Shown in pieces: positions 37,601 through 52,600 of a stretch of 64,000 bases of DNA. Numbering within the stretch: position 1 is the stretch's first letter; every line of letters starts with the position of its first letter. Source of the DNA: Ophioderma brevispina (Eukaryota; Echinodermata; Ophiuroidea; Amphilepidida; Ophiodermatidae); assembly GCA_023653785.1 (NCBI GenBank), contig JAMKCH010005318.1, positions 1 through 64,000 of the forward strand. The letters run 5' to 3'. Made by a program: the position numbers and the translations under genes. Below the pieces are notes generated by a model. It was not told the DNA's origin. It was given only the letters and a program-made list of their open reading frames with translations, and searched no databases.

Positions 37601-40600
37601 TCAAGTTCCTAAAAGTCACTGGTAAAGTAGTGTGCCCCAACAGGCATCCCGCAGGAAGAGTGAAGATTCGGACAAAATTGGTGCGATGAAAATTAGAAAT
37701 GCCGCAGCACAAAAAGCCCAATCTGGATCTGTTACGGGCGTCAAATGAACAGATTTTCATGTCGAAACAAGCAAAATTCAACTAGTTCAACTTTGAAGTC
37801 GGCCATGTTGGATTTCGCCTGTATAGTTCAGTGTGACCGAGCATAGTTTTAATAACCCGAAATTGGTTGTCTTTTTCGAAAAAACAAAATTCAAATTTGA
37901 TGAGAGCGAAAACGGTGATTCGGAGAATGGAATTGAGCACAAGTTTTGGCACATTTACGCGCAAAAACCGCCCGTTTATGCGGCGTACAGCACCACAGAC
38001 TGCAGCACAGTGATATACCATATACCGTGTACAGAGAGAGGATTGCACTATACTGTCATGACTGTGTGATTGCTATACGTAACTTGCTATACGTAACATG
38101 CTATACGATAGCATGTTGCAAGAGTTATATTTAGCGAGCCATACAAAATACATCAGGGATTATTGGCATCGCTTGACCAGGGCAGTTTCAACCAGTACTC
38201 TTCAGGCTTATTGGAATTGGTTTGTATTTGTTTATTTTTCATAATTCATGTACTAATTCAACACTCTTTGTCATTTATGAAAACTTGGGTTTGACTACTC
38301 ACTCAGACTAGTACATTCAATAGGAGCATGTTTTTATTTTATTTACAAAATTGGGTTTTCGTAAATTGACAGGAATTCACTCAAAACTTCCTCAAATCGA
38401 TTTATTTGTACTGAATATTGCATTTTTATTCAAAAACAAATATATAAGCAATATTAGGATACATTTGAATAAATAATAATTCACTCAACACCAAAAACAC
38501 CTAATTTAGAGAAATTTATTTGCAAAAACAACATTTGGCAGCTATTATAAAAGCACACAAAAAGCACCCAATTTTCTCAAAATGGCTGCCTTTGTCTCTT
38601 GAAGGGTTATGTAATCACTGTAATCAGCATCCTTCCGCACCTTCGTTCAGAAAAGGGTAATCTGTATAGTCTAATCTGTGTAGTCTAATCTGAGCTGTTG
38701 AGCTCAGAATGTCAGTGATAGCTTTATCTCATGTTATACAAATATACAGGTTACAATTAATCTTGGTTATAATCAAAGTTGAATATAATAATGTAATTGG
38801 ACTGTATCTCTTCAATTCTCTGTGATATTATTGGTGTCTACATTTTGCACTACAGTTCATTATAACAACATTTGATAGCTAAAAAGAAAGTTCCACTGTG
38901 GATATAAGAAACCTACCTAGGATTATTCTGCAGATAATACAAAACACCCAGTTCATTTATGGTTCTTGCGAGCTCTATTGAATCAGGACCATTTGTTAGA
39001 TCTTCTAGTTGTACAGTTCTTTTCCTCAAGGCATGTAAGGCACTTGCTTTGTGAGGTGGTATCTGATCTGGTTGCGACTTCTTACGAATGGCTGAAACAC
39101 GTTTTTGCAGAGGCTCAGCTTGCTCATGTCTGTCAAAATAATATTGTGAACACTTTTTGACCAATTTATTCTATAATTTTGCCATGAATAGTAAAATATT
39201 GTGATGCGATCTGGGAAAACCCCCACATGGTGGGAAATTTATATTTTGAGTTTTTACTATCACTGCAGAGTTTGAAATATTAAGTTTCCATAACTGTTTA
39301 CTACTTTCTTCTTTGATACACATCAAAAGTTACGCCTTATACAATCTGACAAAAAATAAAGTACAATCCCATGCTTTTTCAAAACTGTCCTGTGCGACAT
39401 GTGGCAGGTTTTCCCAGATCAATCCACATATTAAAGATTTATGCATCATATTTGAAATGAATGTAATTATTTTACCAAACCTTCAGATTTTCAGTTGAGT
39501 GAGTCTCCAACTTTAAATTAATATAAACACAAACAAGGAAGGTCTCTTTTACTCAATACATGATTGATATTTGGACAAATAATTGCATATCTGCCACTCC
39601 ACTAAAAGTTTTTAACATCACCTTTGGCAATTATTCTTTTGATAACAAAGAGAAAAATATATGCAGCAAATATGCAAGTGGTGCCATACAGACCGTATAA
39701 TCCTATGCTTGAGTAAAATCCTACCCCTAAGTTTTGGGAAAATTTCATGAATAATACCATACATTATGTAGGCCTTTTCCAGAGGAATCAAAAGTGCTGT
39801 TGAAATTTTAACTACTTAGTTCTCTAGGTAGACAACCTGTCTACCTGGAGACCTATTATGTAAATATACCGCTCTGATGCTATCTGCTAGGAAAGCGATG
39901 GACACCTTTCGGACCTAACACCTATAGAAAATATCTATCACTCCTCTACCAACCCAGGCTTGTTAGCTCTGTTGGCAATAGCGCCGTGCTATACGGAGGT
40001 TGCTGGTTCTAGTCCGAACAAGCGCACATGGGTTTTTTTCAACACTTGTGTGCGCTGGCTATCTCCAGAAAAGATGAATAAATATTCAAGAGTGCTGTTG
40101 CCTATTATTATTATTATTACGCTGCCGTCAGGAAACCGTCACAATCATTTCAATTAACTTAGGCCTTTAGATTGTAATATTCAGCATTTAGATTGTAACA
40201 TTCCCCATAACAGCTACCCGAATCTCACTTGGGAACAACGAGGCATGTGAGATAAAGAATATTCTAAAGATTCATTTATTATCCCACGTTAAAAAATGTC
40301 CTACACTAACTGCAAAATTTGGCAACCTATTTTCTTCAAACAACAAATCTTTTAGCCTTGAATTCACATTTTGCTACACTATCTCCATTTTGAATTTAAT
40401 ATTCCACCTTCAGAATGTCTTGGACCTATGTTTCTGAAAAACATAGTTTATGTGACGAACCACAACAAAGTTCCAAAGATTCAGCAGAAGACTGTTTCTT
40501 ACCATTCAAGACATTCTACTTCACTCAGACATGATACTACCCGATTTTTCACTATTTTTTTTGTATTTCAGTATAAAAAATAATAAACCTTAATAATAAT

Positions 40601-43600
40601 TAATTTTCATAAGTTCAAGTAAAATAAAGTTTTTAGTGGATTGGTGGTTTGTTTTCCATCCTGACATTCTAAAATACATTATTAGTAAAATTGCTCTCAC
40701 TGTTAAAATTCCCAATAGATCAAATAGATTTCATGGGAGATTTTATTTGATATTCACAATATTTTAAATAAAAAATATTTAAGTCGAAGGTCATGAAGTC
40801 GCCAGTCAAATATGACTGCCACCATATCAGATGGCAATTTGGTCCAATTTTTGTGACTAATCTGGATTTCTTATGTTACAAATCACTTTCATGATATTTT
40901 ATAGCCATTAATACATGCCCTATGTCAAAAAAACACTTCACAAATAAAGACAATTAGCAATAGTGTAGTATAGCATTATCATATGGACATACTTATTTTG
41001 TTTCCTGTAGAGAACCACCAATGATTCCAGCACCTTAGTATATCTGTCATCGTTGTTGCCATCACATGTTTCACAGATCTCAAGAGCTTGCCTATAATAG
41101 GCCTCAGCTGTACCATACTTAGCCCACTGTCCATACAGACCACCTAACAGATGAAAACTCTGAGCCATGATTGGATGATCTGGATCAATGGACTCACGGA
41201 TCTCTAAGGCACGCTGTAATGACCTCACAGCCTGCAATGTAACAAATCAAATCACATTATGCCAAATAAAACTACAATTTCGCGGTTATCGGCTTTTGCA
41301 CTCGCTATATTCAAATATAAGCTGTGGGCTGCTGCAGAAAAGAATTAACATTTTAGTGACACAAAAAACTTAACATGTTAGTGACACACACACACACAAT
41401 GGAAAACAAAGTGGTCCTGCCAGTTATAGCTGGTGGCCAACAAAATAACTTGTTTCAAAGTTGTTGAGAGGTTGAAAATCTAATGCGGTGAGCGATTATT
41501 TATATTTAGGTCTTATTTTGAATGTTTCAATCACAAATTACTAGATTTTATACAAATTGACCAGAGCTGCTGGGTAATTTATTTCCTGCAATAGTAATGT
41601 CCATGCAAATCATGCATTCCGGGCCAATGTGAGTGAGTGCGTGAGTGAGTGAGTGAGTGAGTAGTGAGGGAGTAGTGAGTGAAGTGATTGAGCATGCTGA
41701 GCGGCTACGAGCGAGCGAGCGAGCAGTGCTTACCTGTGGAAGTAGGCCAAGATCCTTGAGAAACCTGCCTATCATCTCATACATATCTGCTATCCTGGCT
41801 TGTGTTACTAATGGAGTATCCACTGTGCAACAACAAAATTACATAGTACTTTACTTCAGCATCATCAGCACATTGTCTATGCTAACATGATTTACAGAAG
41901 TTGTGTTTTAGTCAAATAGGACAATGTGAACATTCTTATTTTCAAGATAATTGTGGCATGTTTAAAGTGCGTGGTCTAGCGGTTAGCAAGCTTACCTCTG
42001 GAGCAAAGGGTCCACGGTTCTAATCTCAGTGGGTCCACTTGCTGGAATTTAATTCGGGAACTCCATTTTGGGATTTGAATTTGTATAACAGATTATTGAT
42101 TAAAACTGAAATGCCACTTTCTCCATGGTTCATTTGAAATGTGCAAATGAACCATGAAAAGCTTTCCACTTCCCCATCCGGTGCATGTATCGTGTCGTTG
42201 TGTTTTGAAATGTTGCAATATGGCGCTGTTTAAGCTGATGCCTTCAAGTGCATTGTTTCTGTTTAGTAATATTACGTTGTAAAGTTCTCTAGCAATTTGC
42301 CTACAGGCCACGATTTGGATTAAAATAAACCTTGATTATTTATTTTATGTTTTTGTAAAGTTTGTTATGAAAGCAATCACATCATCATCATCATCATCAC
42401 ATCATCATCATCATCTCATCATCGCTCAGTAGCATCATTGTCGCCGTCAAGCTCGATTTTTTCCTTATTTCATCGTTACTTACGCCAAACCATCATCATC
42501 ACGCCATCGTTATTCTAATCATCTTGTGCATCCTCCGTAAAGCATCATTTTTAAATATAAAAACCCTACCTTGCTATAGTAATCTCACCATATCCATACC
42601 AACATTAGAAAACAACAGGTTTCTTGCAGTCGAGATACGTATTCGACTCATTAGAACACATGCGAATCAAACATTTGGGTTTTGAACAAAAACTGTCAAA
42701 TCACAGTCAGTGGCCATTTTGAATAAGAAAACAGTTGTTTCTTGGTATTACCCGACGGCCGTCAGCCTCCCCCCCCTCCCCCCGTCCCCGGCTTGTTTCT
42801 GCTGTTTTTGATGCGTTCTTTCCTTCTTTTCTTTCTGGCAGCAAATGCGTCAGCAAGTCATGGTTTGACGTATTCAGATCAGACTTATACCAAAAAACCG
42901 CTCGGTCAATCCTTTCCATGATCCCCCCCCCCCATAATGACTTTGACCCCTGTGTTGACCTTTGACCTTTGCCCAGGTCTCAATTTTTTAATTTAATTGC
43001 CAAAAATATCTTAACAGGATAATGTCGATATCAACTAAACTTGTTCAGAGGAACCACTGACCCATGCTACATATAGGGTGTTCAGGAATAAGGAGTCAAA
43101 GGTCATTAAGGGGTCACTTCCGGTCAATAACAAAAAATATTTAAAAACATTCAACAATTTTATCTCAAATTGTAAACATAGCAGAGTAACGCAACCTTCA
43201 GATATGCATTTATGTTAGCCAATATAGCCAAGGTATTTTTTATTTTGGGGTTAAAGGTCATTTACAAATTACTTCCGGTTTTAAGCTAAATATATTCAAG
43301 AATTTGTATCTCCAGAATTAAGTAAAGCAGAATTTTTTTATTTGAACTGGAACAATGCATTTTTGTTGTGTACATTAGGTTTTTTTTATACCGGGATCAA
43401 AGGTCATTAAGGGGGGTCAAAAGGTCAATTTTGCCAAAAAATGCTAAAAATAAGACCAAATTGGATATATCTCAGCCTATAGAGGACAGATAAAGCCTGT
43501 TATTACTACAGTGATGTAATATAAATAGTAGAAGAGGTCTATGATAGTCTCGACCCCAAAGGTCAAAGTTCAAGGTCAAATTTACAAACAAGCTCCGATT

Positions 43601-46600
43601 GAACTGAAATTTGACAGGAATAATCCTCCTGATATCGTAAATACAGAACAATTACAGTTGACCCTATTCGTGACCCAGGGGTCACATTATAGAGGTGCAA
43701 AGGTCAAATCCCTGACATGCTTGGATTTAGTTGAAACCCACCTTTCAACACTTCAACTGCGTCTAGCTCAGTCATTGTATGACGTATTGTGACCAGACTT
43801 ACATCAAATGACCGCTGACTTGGACCATTTATGTCACATGACATTGACCCCTGTCTGACCTTTGACCTGGCCATGCCATGCTGTCGTCAGTTAGTAACCA
43901 TTCATGTCTTTAACATACACCACTTAATATAGCCATTTTCTTTTATTTTATTTAATTACACGCATTCATAAGTAACTTTCAAACGCCATTTTCTCAGAAC
44001 TAGCATTTATGCTGATTCGACAGTATGCAGAACCCACGACAATATAAACTGGCTTTTGATATGAAATATGAACATTACTGAGACAGTGGTTTTCTAGAAA
44101 TAAAAACTTTGTCTTTTTGGTTACGTGTGTGACATACCAAAGTCAATTAAAATTCCTATAAATTTGTAATTTTTTCAACATATTTTTGAAATTTGAAGTC
44201 CACGCAATACTTTAGGCAGTATTTCAAACCAAAATTAATAGCTATTCAATGTAAAACTACAGAAGCAAAATGGTATAATAATCTCACTTTTTAATCCCAA
44301 AATATTAACACGTTCATTTATGCAAATGAGGGTGTTTGAGTTCAACATATTGTTTTCCATGCAGGAAACTTGAAAGGTTGGTTAACGTGATAATATAAAG
44401 AAATTTGCAATACCATTAACTTCATCTTGTATCAAAAGGTTTACTTTTTTGAAGAATGGCCCTTGTGCAGCAGTCAGCCACCTCTGTAAACCATGTTAAT
44501 ACTTGTAATGTTTAGTTCAGAATTCGGCAGACAAAACGGTAGACAAGAACAATGCCTTGGCCTTACAATTACATTTTACAATAGCAGGGTTGGTTTTGAA
44601 GTAAAGCTCATGTGCAAAGAATTACAAAGGGACATAAAATATTTTAACCTGCATGCATACAGTAATCGCTGTAATTTTGACAGTGATGGGCTTGTTCACG
44701 TGTAAAACACTCTTGCAGATCGCATGTGTGCAGTGTGCCATTATGGCATCTCGAAATCCTGTATGCTTACAAGTGCAATATTTGTGAATCTATAGCCGGA
44801 CCAAAATGGAAGTCGGAAAGACTTCCATAATGTACCCCCTCGTATATATTTACATGATACAAAATTTATTTTAATTTTGGCCTTGTTTGATCAAAAACGA
44901 AATAAACAGCTAAAATAATAACATTTTATGTTGCATGTAAATATATGAGAGGGGGTACATATGGAAGTCTTGCCTGGAAGTCTATGGTGCAGAACGTCAT
45001 TTACTATGGGAGGTAATAATGAACTACTGTGTAATATGATACAAAAATATCCCCATCTGAAAGGATTAAGTTGAGAAATGTTTCTTTGGTACAAAATTGT
45101 GAAATTTCTAATTTCGTATAGGAGCAAATACGAAATTCAATGTTTTATATTGAAATATGAGCAAATCAAAATCACCTGTTTTCTCTCTTTTAAGACATTT
45201 CTGTAGCAAAATACAAAGAAATCTATTGAGTGTCTAATCTATATGAAATTACTATTAGGACACAATATTTGGGTGCCTCAAAATCTCTTGTTGCACCTTT
45301 AAAGGAATGCACCTTTGATTAGCTCATTTGCATATCAAACCCATAATATATCATGCACTTACAATTCGCCAAAAAGATGCATGTCATGATGGGCTCTCCA
45401 TGTAGCGTAGGAATTTTAAAACTTGAATTATTCATTATATCAAAAACCTGTTTGTATTTGCAGCAAGCATGAAATATTGAAACTGAAAGATACCCTTTGT
45501 TCTTAAGTTGAAATAGACACACATCTACTCCTTGACAGTGCAGAGAGCCATTTGTATACATTATCCATCTATGCAGCAAAAAACATTAAGTACTACGAGA
45601 GTGTGCACTTAATGTAAAGCCACTCTTTGTCTAGCCAGGAGTAGCTACTCCCAAGAAAAAAATACATCGGTCCTCGGACCGCATGGTTGCCTGCCGTCGC
45701 AGTTTGTGAATGATAGGCCTCATATGACCTTTGACCTTTATATGTGACCTTGACCTCATAAACAAATGAGCATTTGCATGTAATCTCCATAAACCAAGTT
45801 TGGTTCCAATTGAACTTCAACTTTTCAATTGAGATCAATTTTACATTTTCAGCCTTACAACTTGACCTCACATGACCTTTGACCTTGGCATGCGACCTTT
45901 GACCTTGTCAACAAATGATGGATCCAATATTGCACCTATGACTCAAGTTTGGTTCCAATTGAACTTCAACTTTTCAATTTAGGCAAATTTTACATTTTCA
46001 GCCTATCTTACAACTTGACCTCACATGACCTTGGACCTTGGGATGTGACTTTTGACCTCATCAGCAAATGCGGGATCCCATGTTGCATCTATGACTCAAG
46101 TTTGGTTTAAATCCATGAAGTATGCGGATATTACAAGCAATGTTAACCCTTTTTTCACAACAACAGACATCAACAACAATAGACTACAGTGGACAAAGTG
46201 ATCCCTATGTGTCTTCCTGCCTTAAGGCAGGCGACACAACCAAAAAGTGTACTAATAGTACAGCAGTGCATTATGAAATATATTTGACTTACTTTGTTCA
46301 ACTTTTTTGATAGCATCAAAGTAAATCTCTGCCATATCTGGTTTGTCCTTGCCCACAGTCTGCCAATAGTCCAGTAACTCTGCACAGAGACCCCGCTGGT
46401 AGAGAAGGCGAAATATGCACTGGTTAGTGATACACTGCTGCAGTCGCTCCATATCATCTGTTTTCTGTAGTAACCATGGGAGTTCATCAGCTATGCGTGT
46501 TGTCACCGAACCAATAGGCATTCTTAAAGAAAACACAAATGAGTACAGTATCAGATAAGATATGTAGACAAAGATACAGATGCAACCAAATAGTTATTTT

Positions 46601-49600
46601 CAAATCCATTTAAATGAGTCATGTTTCATTCACATTCAGCTAACCAGTTAAATGTTTGATCATTTTTAAAACAGCAAAGTAAAACACTTTTATGCTTACT
46701 TTCATGGTAAAAAAGTGCTAAAACCATTCCAAAGAGCAACACACCACAGCTAGCAACGATTTTGAGGCACCCAATATTGTGTCATAATAGTAATTTGATA
46801 TAGATTAGACACTCAATAGATTTCTCACCTTGTATTTAGCTACAGAAATGTCTTAAAAGAGAGAAAAAGGTGATTTTGATTTGCTCATATTTCAATGTAA
46901 AACATAAGCTGAATTTCGTATTTGCTCCTATACGAAAACATTTCTCAGCTTAATCATTTCAGATGGGAATATCTTTGATGGAAAGCTTTACATCAGGACA
47001 AAAATCAGTACTTTCGATTTTTTTAGGGACACCTGATATGTGAATCTCTCGTTGCACCTTTAAGCAGTTCTTGTACTAATTAAATCCAATCAAGTAAACC
47101 CAATGAAACTTCATGCCCTCCTGTTTTATAAGTAGAATAACTTTACACAAACTAGACATTATTTTTTTACAATGCAATGATATCCCTGTTTGCATTATGA
47201 CTTACTTGAGTGCTTGAATGTGATAATGTATGAGGCTCTTGGTAGCTGACTGTACCTCTTGTTCATTAAGTCCAAGACAGTAATTACACTGCACTGCTTC
47301 ACGGGCCTGCATTATGTAACAATCAATTCATAACACTACATGTAATGATAGTATACAATTTCTTTTTGGGGTGACGGTGGACCCCAAAGAAATTACTGCA
47401 AAACACTTTAATTTCGCGGGTACTTCATTTCGCGAATTGGTGAGAGCCGACATTTTCGCGAGGATTTAATTTCGCGATTCAAAAAGTTTTACTAATACTA
47501 AAAGTGTCTGCGAAGTCTGCCAAATTTTGAACTCCCTGCTTGGTACTTTTCCATGCAAAACTTGTTGTTAAAATGCTTACTTATATATAGTACCTTACAA
47601 ATTATGTATCCGACATCACATGGCCAGGCAAAACCCATCCCAAAGTGTTGACAGTACTTCCTGAACTTCTATTTAGCAAGTGTTCCGGGCAAGTGTACTG
47701 GCAAGGAAGAACTAAAGGTACTAGCGTCCGTGTAACCATCCCGTAAACCTTTCTGTTGTAAAACGATCGTCTGCAGCAGCATTGCCACGCGACTCCGCAC
47801 CCTGTGTTAGTATTACGATTTAATCTAGGCCAGGGTAGAAAACAATCTTCTTTAAAAGCTAAACAAACCGCACCTGCTGCCGCCTTAATTGACGAAACGA
47901 AAATCATATGCAAGTACCATTAATGATAATTTCGAGGCCGGCCCGGTTTGAAAATATTAGTGCACACTGGTTCCAATCAGTAAAAAGGAATTTCAGTGTG
48001 CAATCAGTACTCATGGATGTGCCCTTTCCGAAAATACACGCGCAAGCTATGAGAATGAACAATAGGTTCGGGAAGCAGAGATAAAGTTTTAATACAAACC
48101 AATTGTTATATACATAGTTACGGAATTGAAATGTGAATTAAAAACATCTTTATGGTCCCATGGTTTTTTAAGTTGGGCACCTAAAAGGGTGGATTTGTTG
48201 CATTCTTAGTCCCCAAAACTTGTTTAATGCTTGTATTTTGTTAACTTTTAAAGAACAGAGCTTTGTTTTGGTATTATTTTTTCCTTGGACATTGCCTTCC
48301 AATTTCTGAAGCAAAAAAATATGACTTTTATTTTACTAATTACTGTACTCGTTTAAGCGTAAAAAGTCAGGGGTGGATACATGTGGCGGAGGATCATGTG
48401 GCGGAGGGGGAGCATGTGGGAGGATGAGCACAATGCTACAAATAGGTGCTACGGACAAACAAAGCATGCTATTAGGTTCAAATATCATAGGCAGGTCTAG
48501 GTTTTGTGAGCCTTCTTACTTCAGTAAAACTACAAATCTAGAAAACAAATGTTTGTGACAAATTGAAAAAGCGCCCCTCTTGCTCCATTTTGATCAAAAA
48601 GGCAATTTTCCCGAAAGCTTGTCGAATTCTCTTCTAACATTTCATAATTTGGATTTGCTTTGCTGATTTTACATCTAGTACCACATCTCAATATGAAAAT
48701 ATATCTCACACGAGTACCAGATATAGGGAGAATAGAAGAAATCCAGCATTAAACTTTTTGGACCACCCTGTATCTGTGTAATGGAAGTATTTGTCCTGAT
48801 AAAAAGTTGTACATTGCTTGGTGGGCAATGTTGTTAATTATATTAAACAGTGCCAAAATATTATACATCACGTATGTTAGGGGGTGACACCCATAAACTG
48901 ATACCTTTTCCTTACTTATTTTTGCTTGTTACACCCTGATATTTTGAGTCTCCCTGTATGAATGAATGCCAATTGGGTTTTTTATTGTTTCTGAAATCTG
49001 CAGAGAATATGCTCTCAGAATATATGTCTTATATAAGGGTAACATGTACAGTTTAAACGTTATACATCAAACCTGTAAAATCATGTGTTTGCCTAAAAAA
49101 TGCCATGCAATGCAATTGGGTCCCAACTTTAAAGGAACATGACCTTTATACAAGATTCCAGTTGATGGTAGATTTATGGGCGGAGTTTGGACTACGTCCA
49201 TTACTCAAAATAGGGGCAGAAATGCCCAGAAAATTTTCTGATTTCTTCTCTCAATAACAACGAGATCCGGAAAAAAAATTGAAAGAAACAGGCCAACTAA
49301 CAAATAAAAGTTAATTGGTTCCGTCCAGTCAATACTATTTATTTGTATACTATGTGATGCATAGTGTGTCTACTCCAGAACCCGTGGGGGGTCTCGGTGG
49401 AAAAGGGTAGGTAACATATGTGCCGCCGATATGTGTCACATTTTCACGACTAAATATCAGGGCTGGAAATTCGAGCGAACCTGAGAACCGGTTCGCCTGA
49501 AGGTTCGCCAAAATTACACCTGGCGAGAACCAAAACGGGTTCGCGCAAAAATCTGTGCCAATCAAACGATAAACATTTCCGTGATGTTATTTTGTTTATT

Positions 49601-52600
49601 TCGACGAAACAATGGAAAGATATAAATTCACTGATTCAAAATAAGCGACAAATAGTTGGAAAATGTAAGTAATAAAGTTCCATATCATGACCCCTTCTGC
49701 GAAGGGTTTCCACTTGCATGACTAACAAATTATCAACAATGTTTGCATTTTTATCAATAATCGATTACACTGATACGAACTTAAAGCTCGTTTCCTCATT
49801 GGTTGTTGTCGACACTTACTGCGTTTATTCTACCAATCATTTTCATGCACAACTGAGCATGTCTGCTCGATGGTGATGCATATTCGGAAACGTGCTTACT
49901 CTGTACCCAAGATAAAAAGACCCTTGATTCCATGTGTAAGTAATGTCATAATTTCCAAGCATTTTATTTTCGTTAATATTTTCGGCACAAACAATATGCA
50001 TATTTTAGAAAAAAGATCTATTATCCCATTATTGACATGTACCAATAAATATTCAATGACAATTTTGGGAAAAATTCGAAAAGTATAAAAACAATCCTAT
50101 CCAGGGGTATCGGCAGAATGAGTTTGTTTACGATCAAGCTTTTGACAACTGATGAATTTTCTGTGCGAAGGACGCATTCGCCCGGAGCTTTTGACACAGG
50201 TTTCTTGACAAAACCAAACACAAGACAAAAGGAATGTTCTATTAATCTGTTTTTATATAACAAACGGCCAGAGAATTCGTTTTTGGTGATCACAAACTCG
50301 AACCAGTTACTATTAGTGTTATTTAAGACTAGTACTGGTCCATCTTTTATTTCAATATAATTTTTTGGTGTTGGGGTTGGTGTTGGGGAGGGATTGGGGG
50401 TGTTGGGGAGGGATTGGGGGGTGTTGCAGGGTTGTTGTGTGATGTGTGGGGTGTGCGGGGTGAAACCTAAAAGCATGAACTTGAAGGTTCGCAAGGTTCT
50501 CGCAAAGGTCCGTTTGCGAGACCCTGAATAAGGTGTTCTCGCAGACTCCGACGAATGTCAGGGCCTGGGCCCGCCTTACTATAACAATGGGTCATTTTTT
50601 CCTTCCACCAGGCTATTAAGATGGGTCACTTTTTTTGAGGTCATTGCACATATAAATGGGTCCATTTTTTTTTCAATTTTTGGTCGCATTTTTAACTATG
50701 AAAATGGGTGGTCGATTAATATTCGATTTTTGCTAATCACAATGAAAATTTTGATTTTCCGATTTTTGGGAAAAAGTTACTATGAAAATTGCTCGATTTT
50801 GCTCAGATTACTATGAAAAATGGTGCGAATTTCAAAGCCAACTATAGAATGGTCGAATTTTGGACCAACTATATAAATGGGTCCATATTTTTTTTGTACA
50901 ATCTGGTCACTATATAATGGTCGATTTTTTTAACCCGGTGGACGGCCACCCGACCCAATTTTATTTTGGGTCGAGTACCCCCCCCGGGCTCCAGAATTTG
51001 ATTTTAACATTGCCTAGAGGGCTATTCCATCCACTCTCAACTGGAATCTAGTCTAAACATAACGAAGCTTTGTTAATGGGTGCTAATAACCTTGTATGTT
51101 GAGTTTGAATTTCCCATTCTTTATCATCCTGGGACTAATTGTTTTGATTTTTTTCGTGTTTTTAATTTCGCGAATTTGAGTTTCTCGTGAAATTAAATAC
51201 CTCATGAAAATTAGTGTTTTTTTACGTATAAATAACAAAGAAAACTGGGTCTAAGCTTCACACAAGGGAAAAAACTTAATCGCTAACAAAGGTACAAATT
51301 TACATTTTAAAATTAAACATCATTTAGCTTCTTACAGGATAACCTGTACAACAAAATAATATTATACATAATGCTCTATAAAATACTATTGACCACATAT
51401 CGAGTGGGTTCATCTAAAAAAACGAATTAGATTACCAAAAATTCTAGTCTGACATGCACTATTTACATTTGGCGCTACTTCTAGCCTAACGTGTTATACA
51501 ATACGGCCGCACGTTTGCGCCATACATTTGCCATAGGAAATACACATTATGAAGGTTTTCCACATGTAAGGTGTATACGCTACTGGTGGCCACATCCGAA
51601 TCGCATAACACAAATACATATCCCATATACACTAGCGCAATTCAAATAGCGCTTGGTCAGGCACGATGTTTTTAATATTCATTTTGGGTTAGTTATAATT
51701 TCATTTGTCAATTTATACCACTTCAATATGTGTTCAGAATTTTTTTTATACCTATGTTGTTTATAACGTTCTCTCTTGGTCAGGTTCTTCTCCTTTAAAT
51801 ATGCGCAGCATGAAATGTAAGCTGCTCTTCTGTAGTAATTTGATGGTATTTTATAATTGGCAAAATCCTTCTTTGTTGCAATATTATTATCATAAAAGTA
51901 TACTCTAATAAATTCAACAGAATTAATATACTATACGGGATTGAAAAGCAACCACACTTGAAAATGTAATTCCCTATACTTTTGGTATGGGGATAAAGAA
52001 TCTGAGCTAAATGCCAGATATCAGGCAAAAGCCCATTACACAACTTAAACAAGCCAAAGCCCTGTAATATTACACAATATCCCTGTAATATTACACAACA
52101 CATACCTGCAATATTACCCAACTTGCACAAAGTATTCACTTACATTAAGGGTTCTGCTCTCTTCATTTCCATTAAAAATAAATTTGATTACTGATTTTAA
52201 TTTTTCAGTAGCAAAGTTCCAGATATTTTTTCCTTCATATTCATATGCTTCAAATCTGTTCTACCACAATTTGAGTGTTGTATGTCTCCATACAAAATCC
52301 ATTCAAAACTGTTAAAACTTTTTTTAGTTACCACAATAAATTCCCCAACATGAACATGTTATTTAATGGGCTTTAGTGGGTTTAGTGGGTAATATCGGCT
52401 TCTTTGTAACAGGAGGAAATGGTACCTGTGACATTGAATCCAGAAAATGGAGTGTTCAAACATTGTTTGAATTTTGTGATGCCCAGTACAACCAATTTTT
52501 TAAAATTTGTTTTGCACTATCAATGTAGGTCTATAATCATCATTCTCTTTAAACTCAATCGTTTCATTCCTTTGAAATCATATGGTAGAGGGGACTGTAG

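Noticed and set aside
37371..38048. Adjacent - strand frames of 136 and 88 codons
   Set aside because: No motif in either, and they lie in an NPHP3 intron between well-defined exons.
41960..42060. Functional tRNA gene
   Set aside because: A- and B-box-like blocks are present, but the B box is mutated and the acceptor stem does not pair well; SINE head is more likely.
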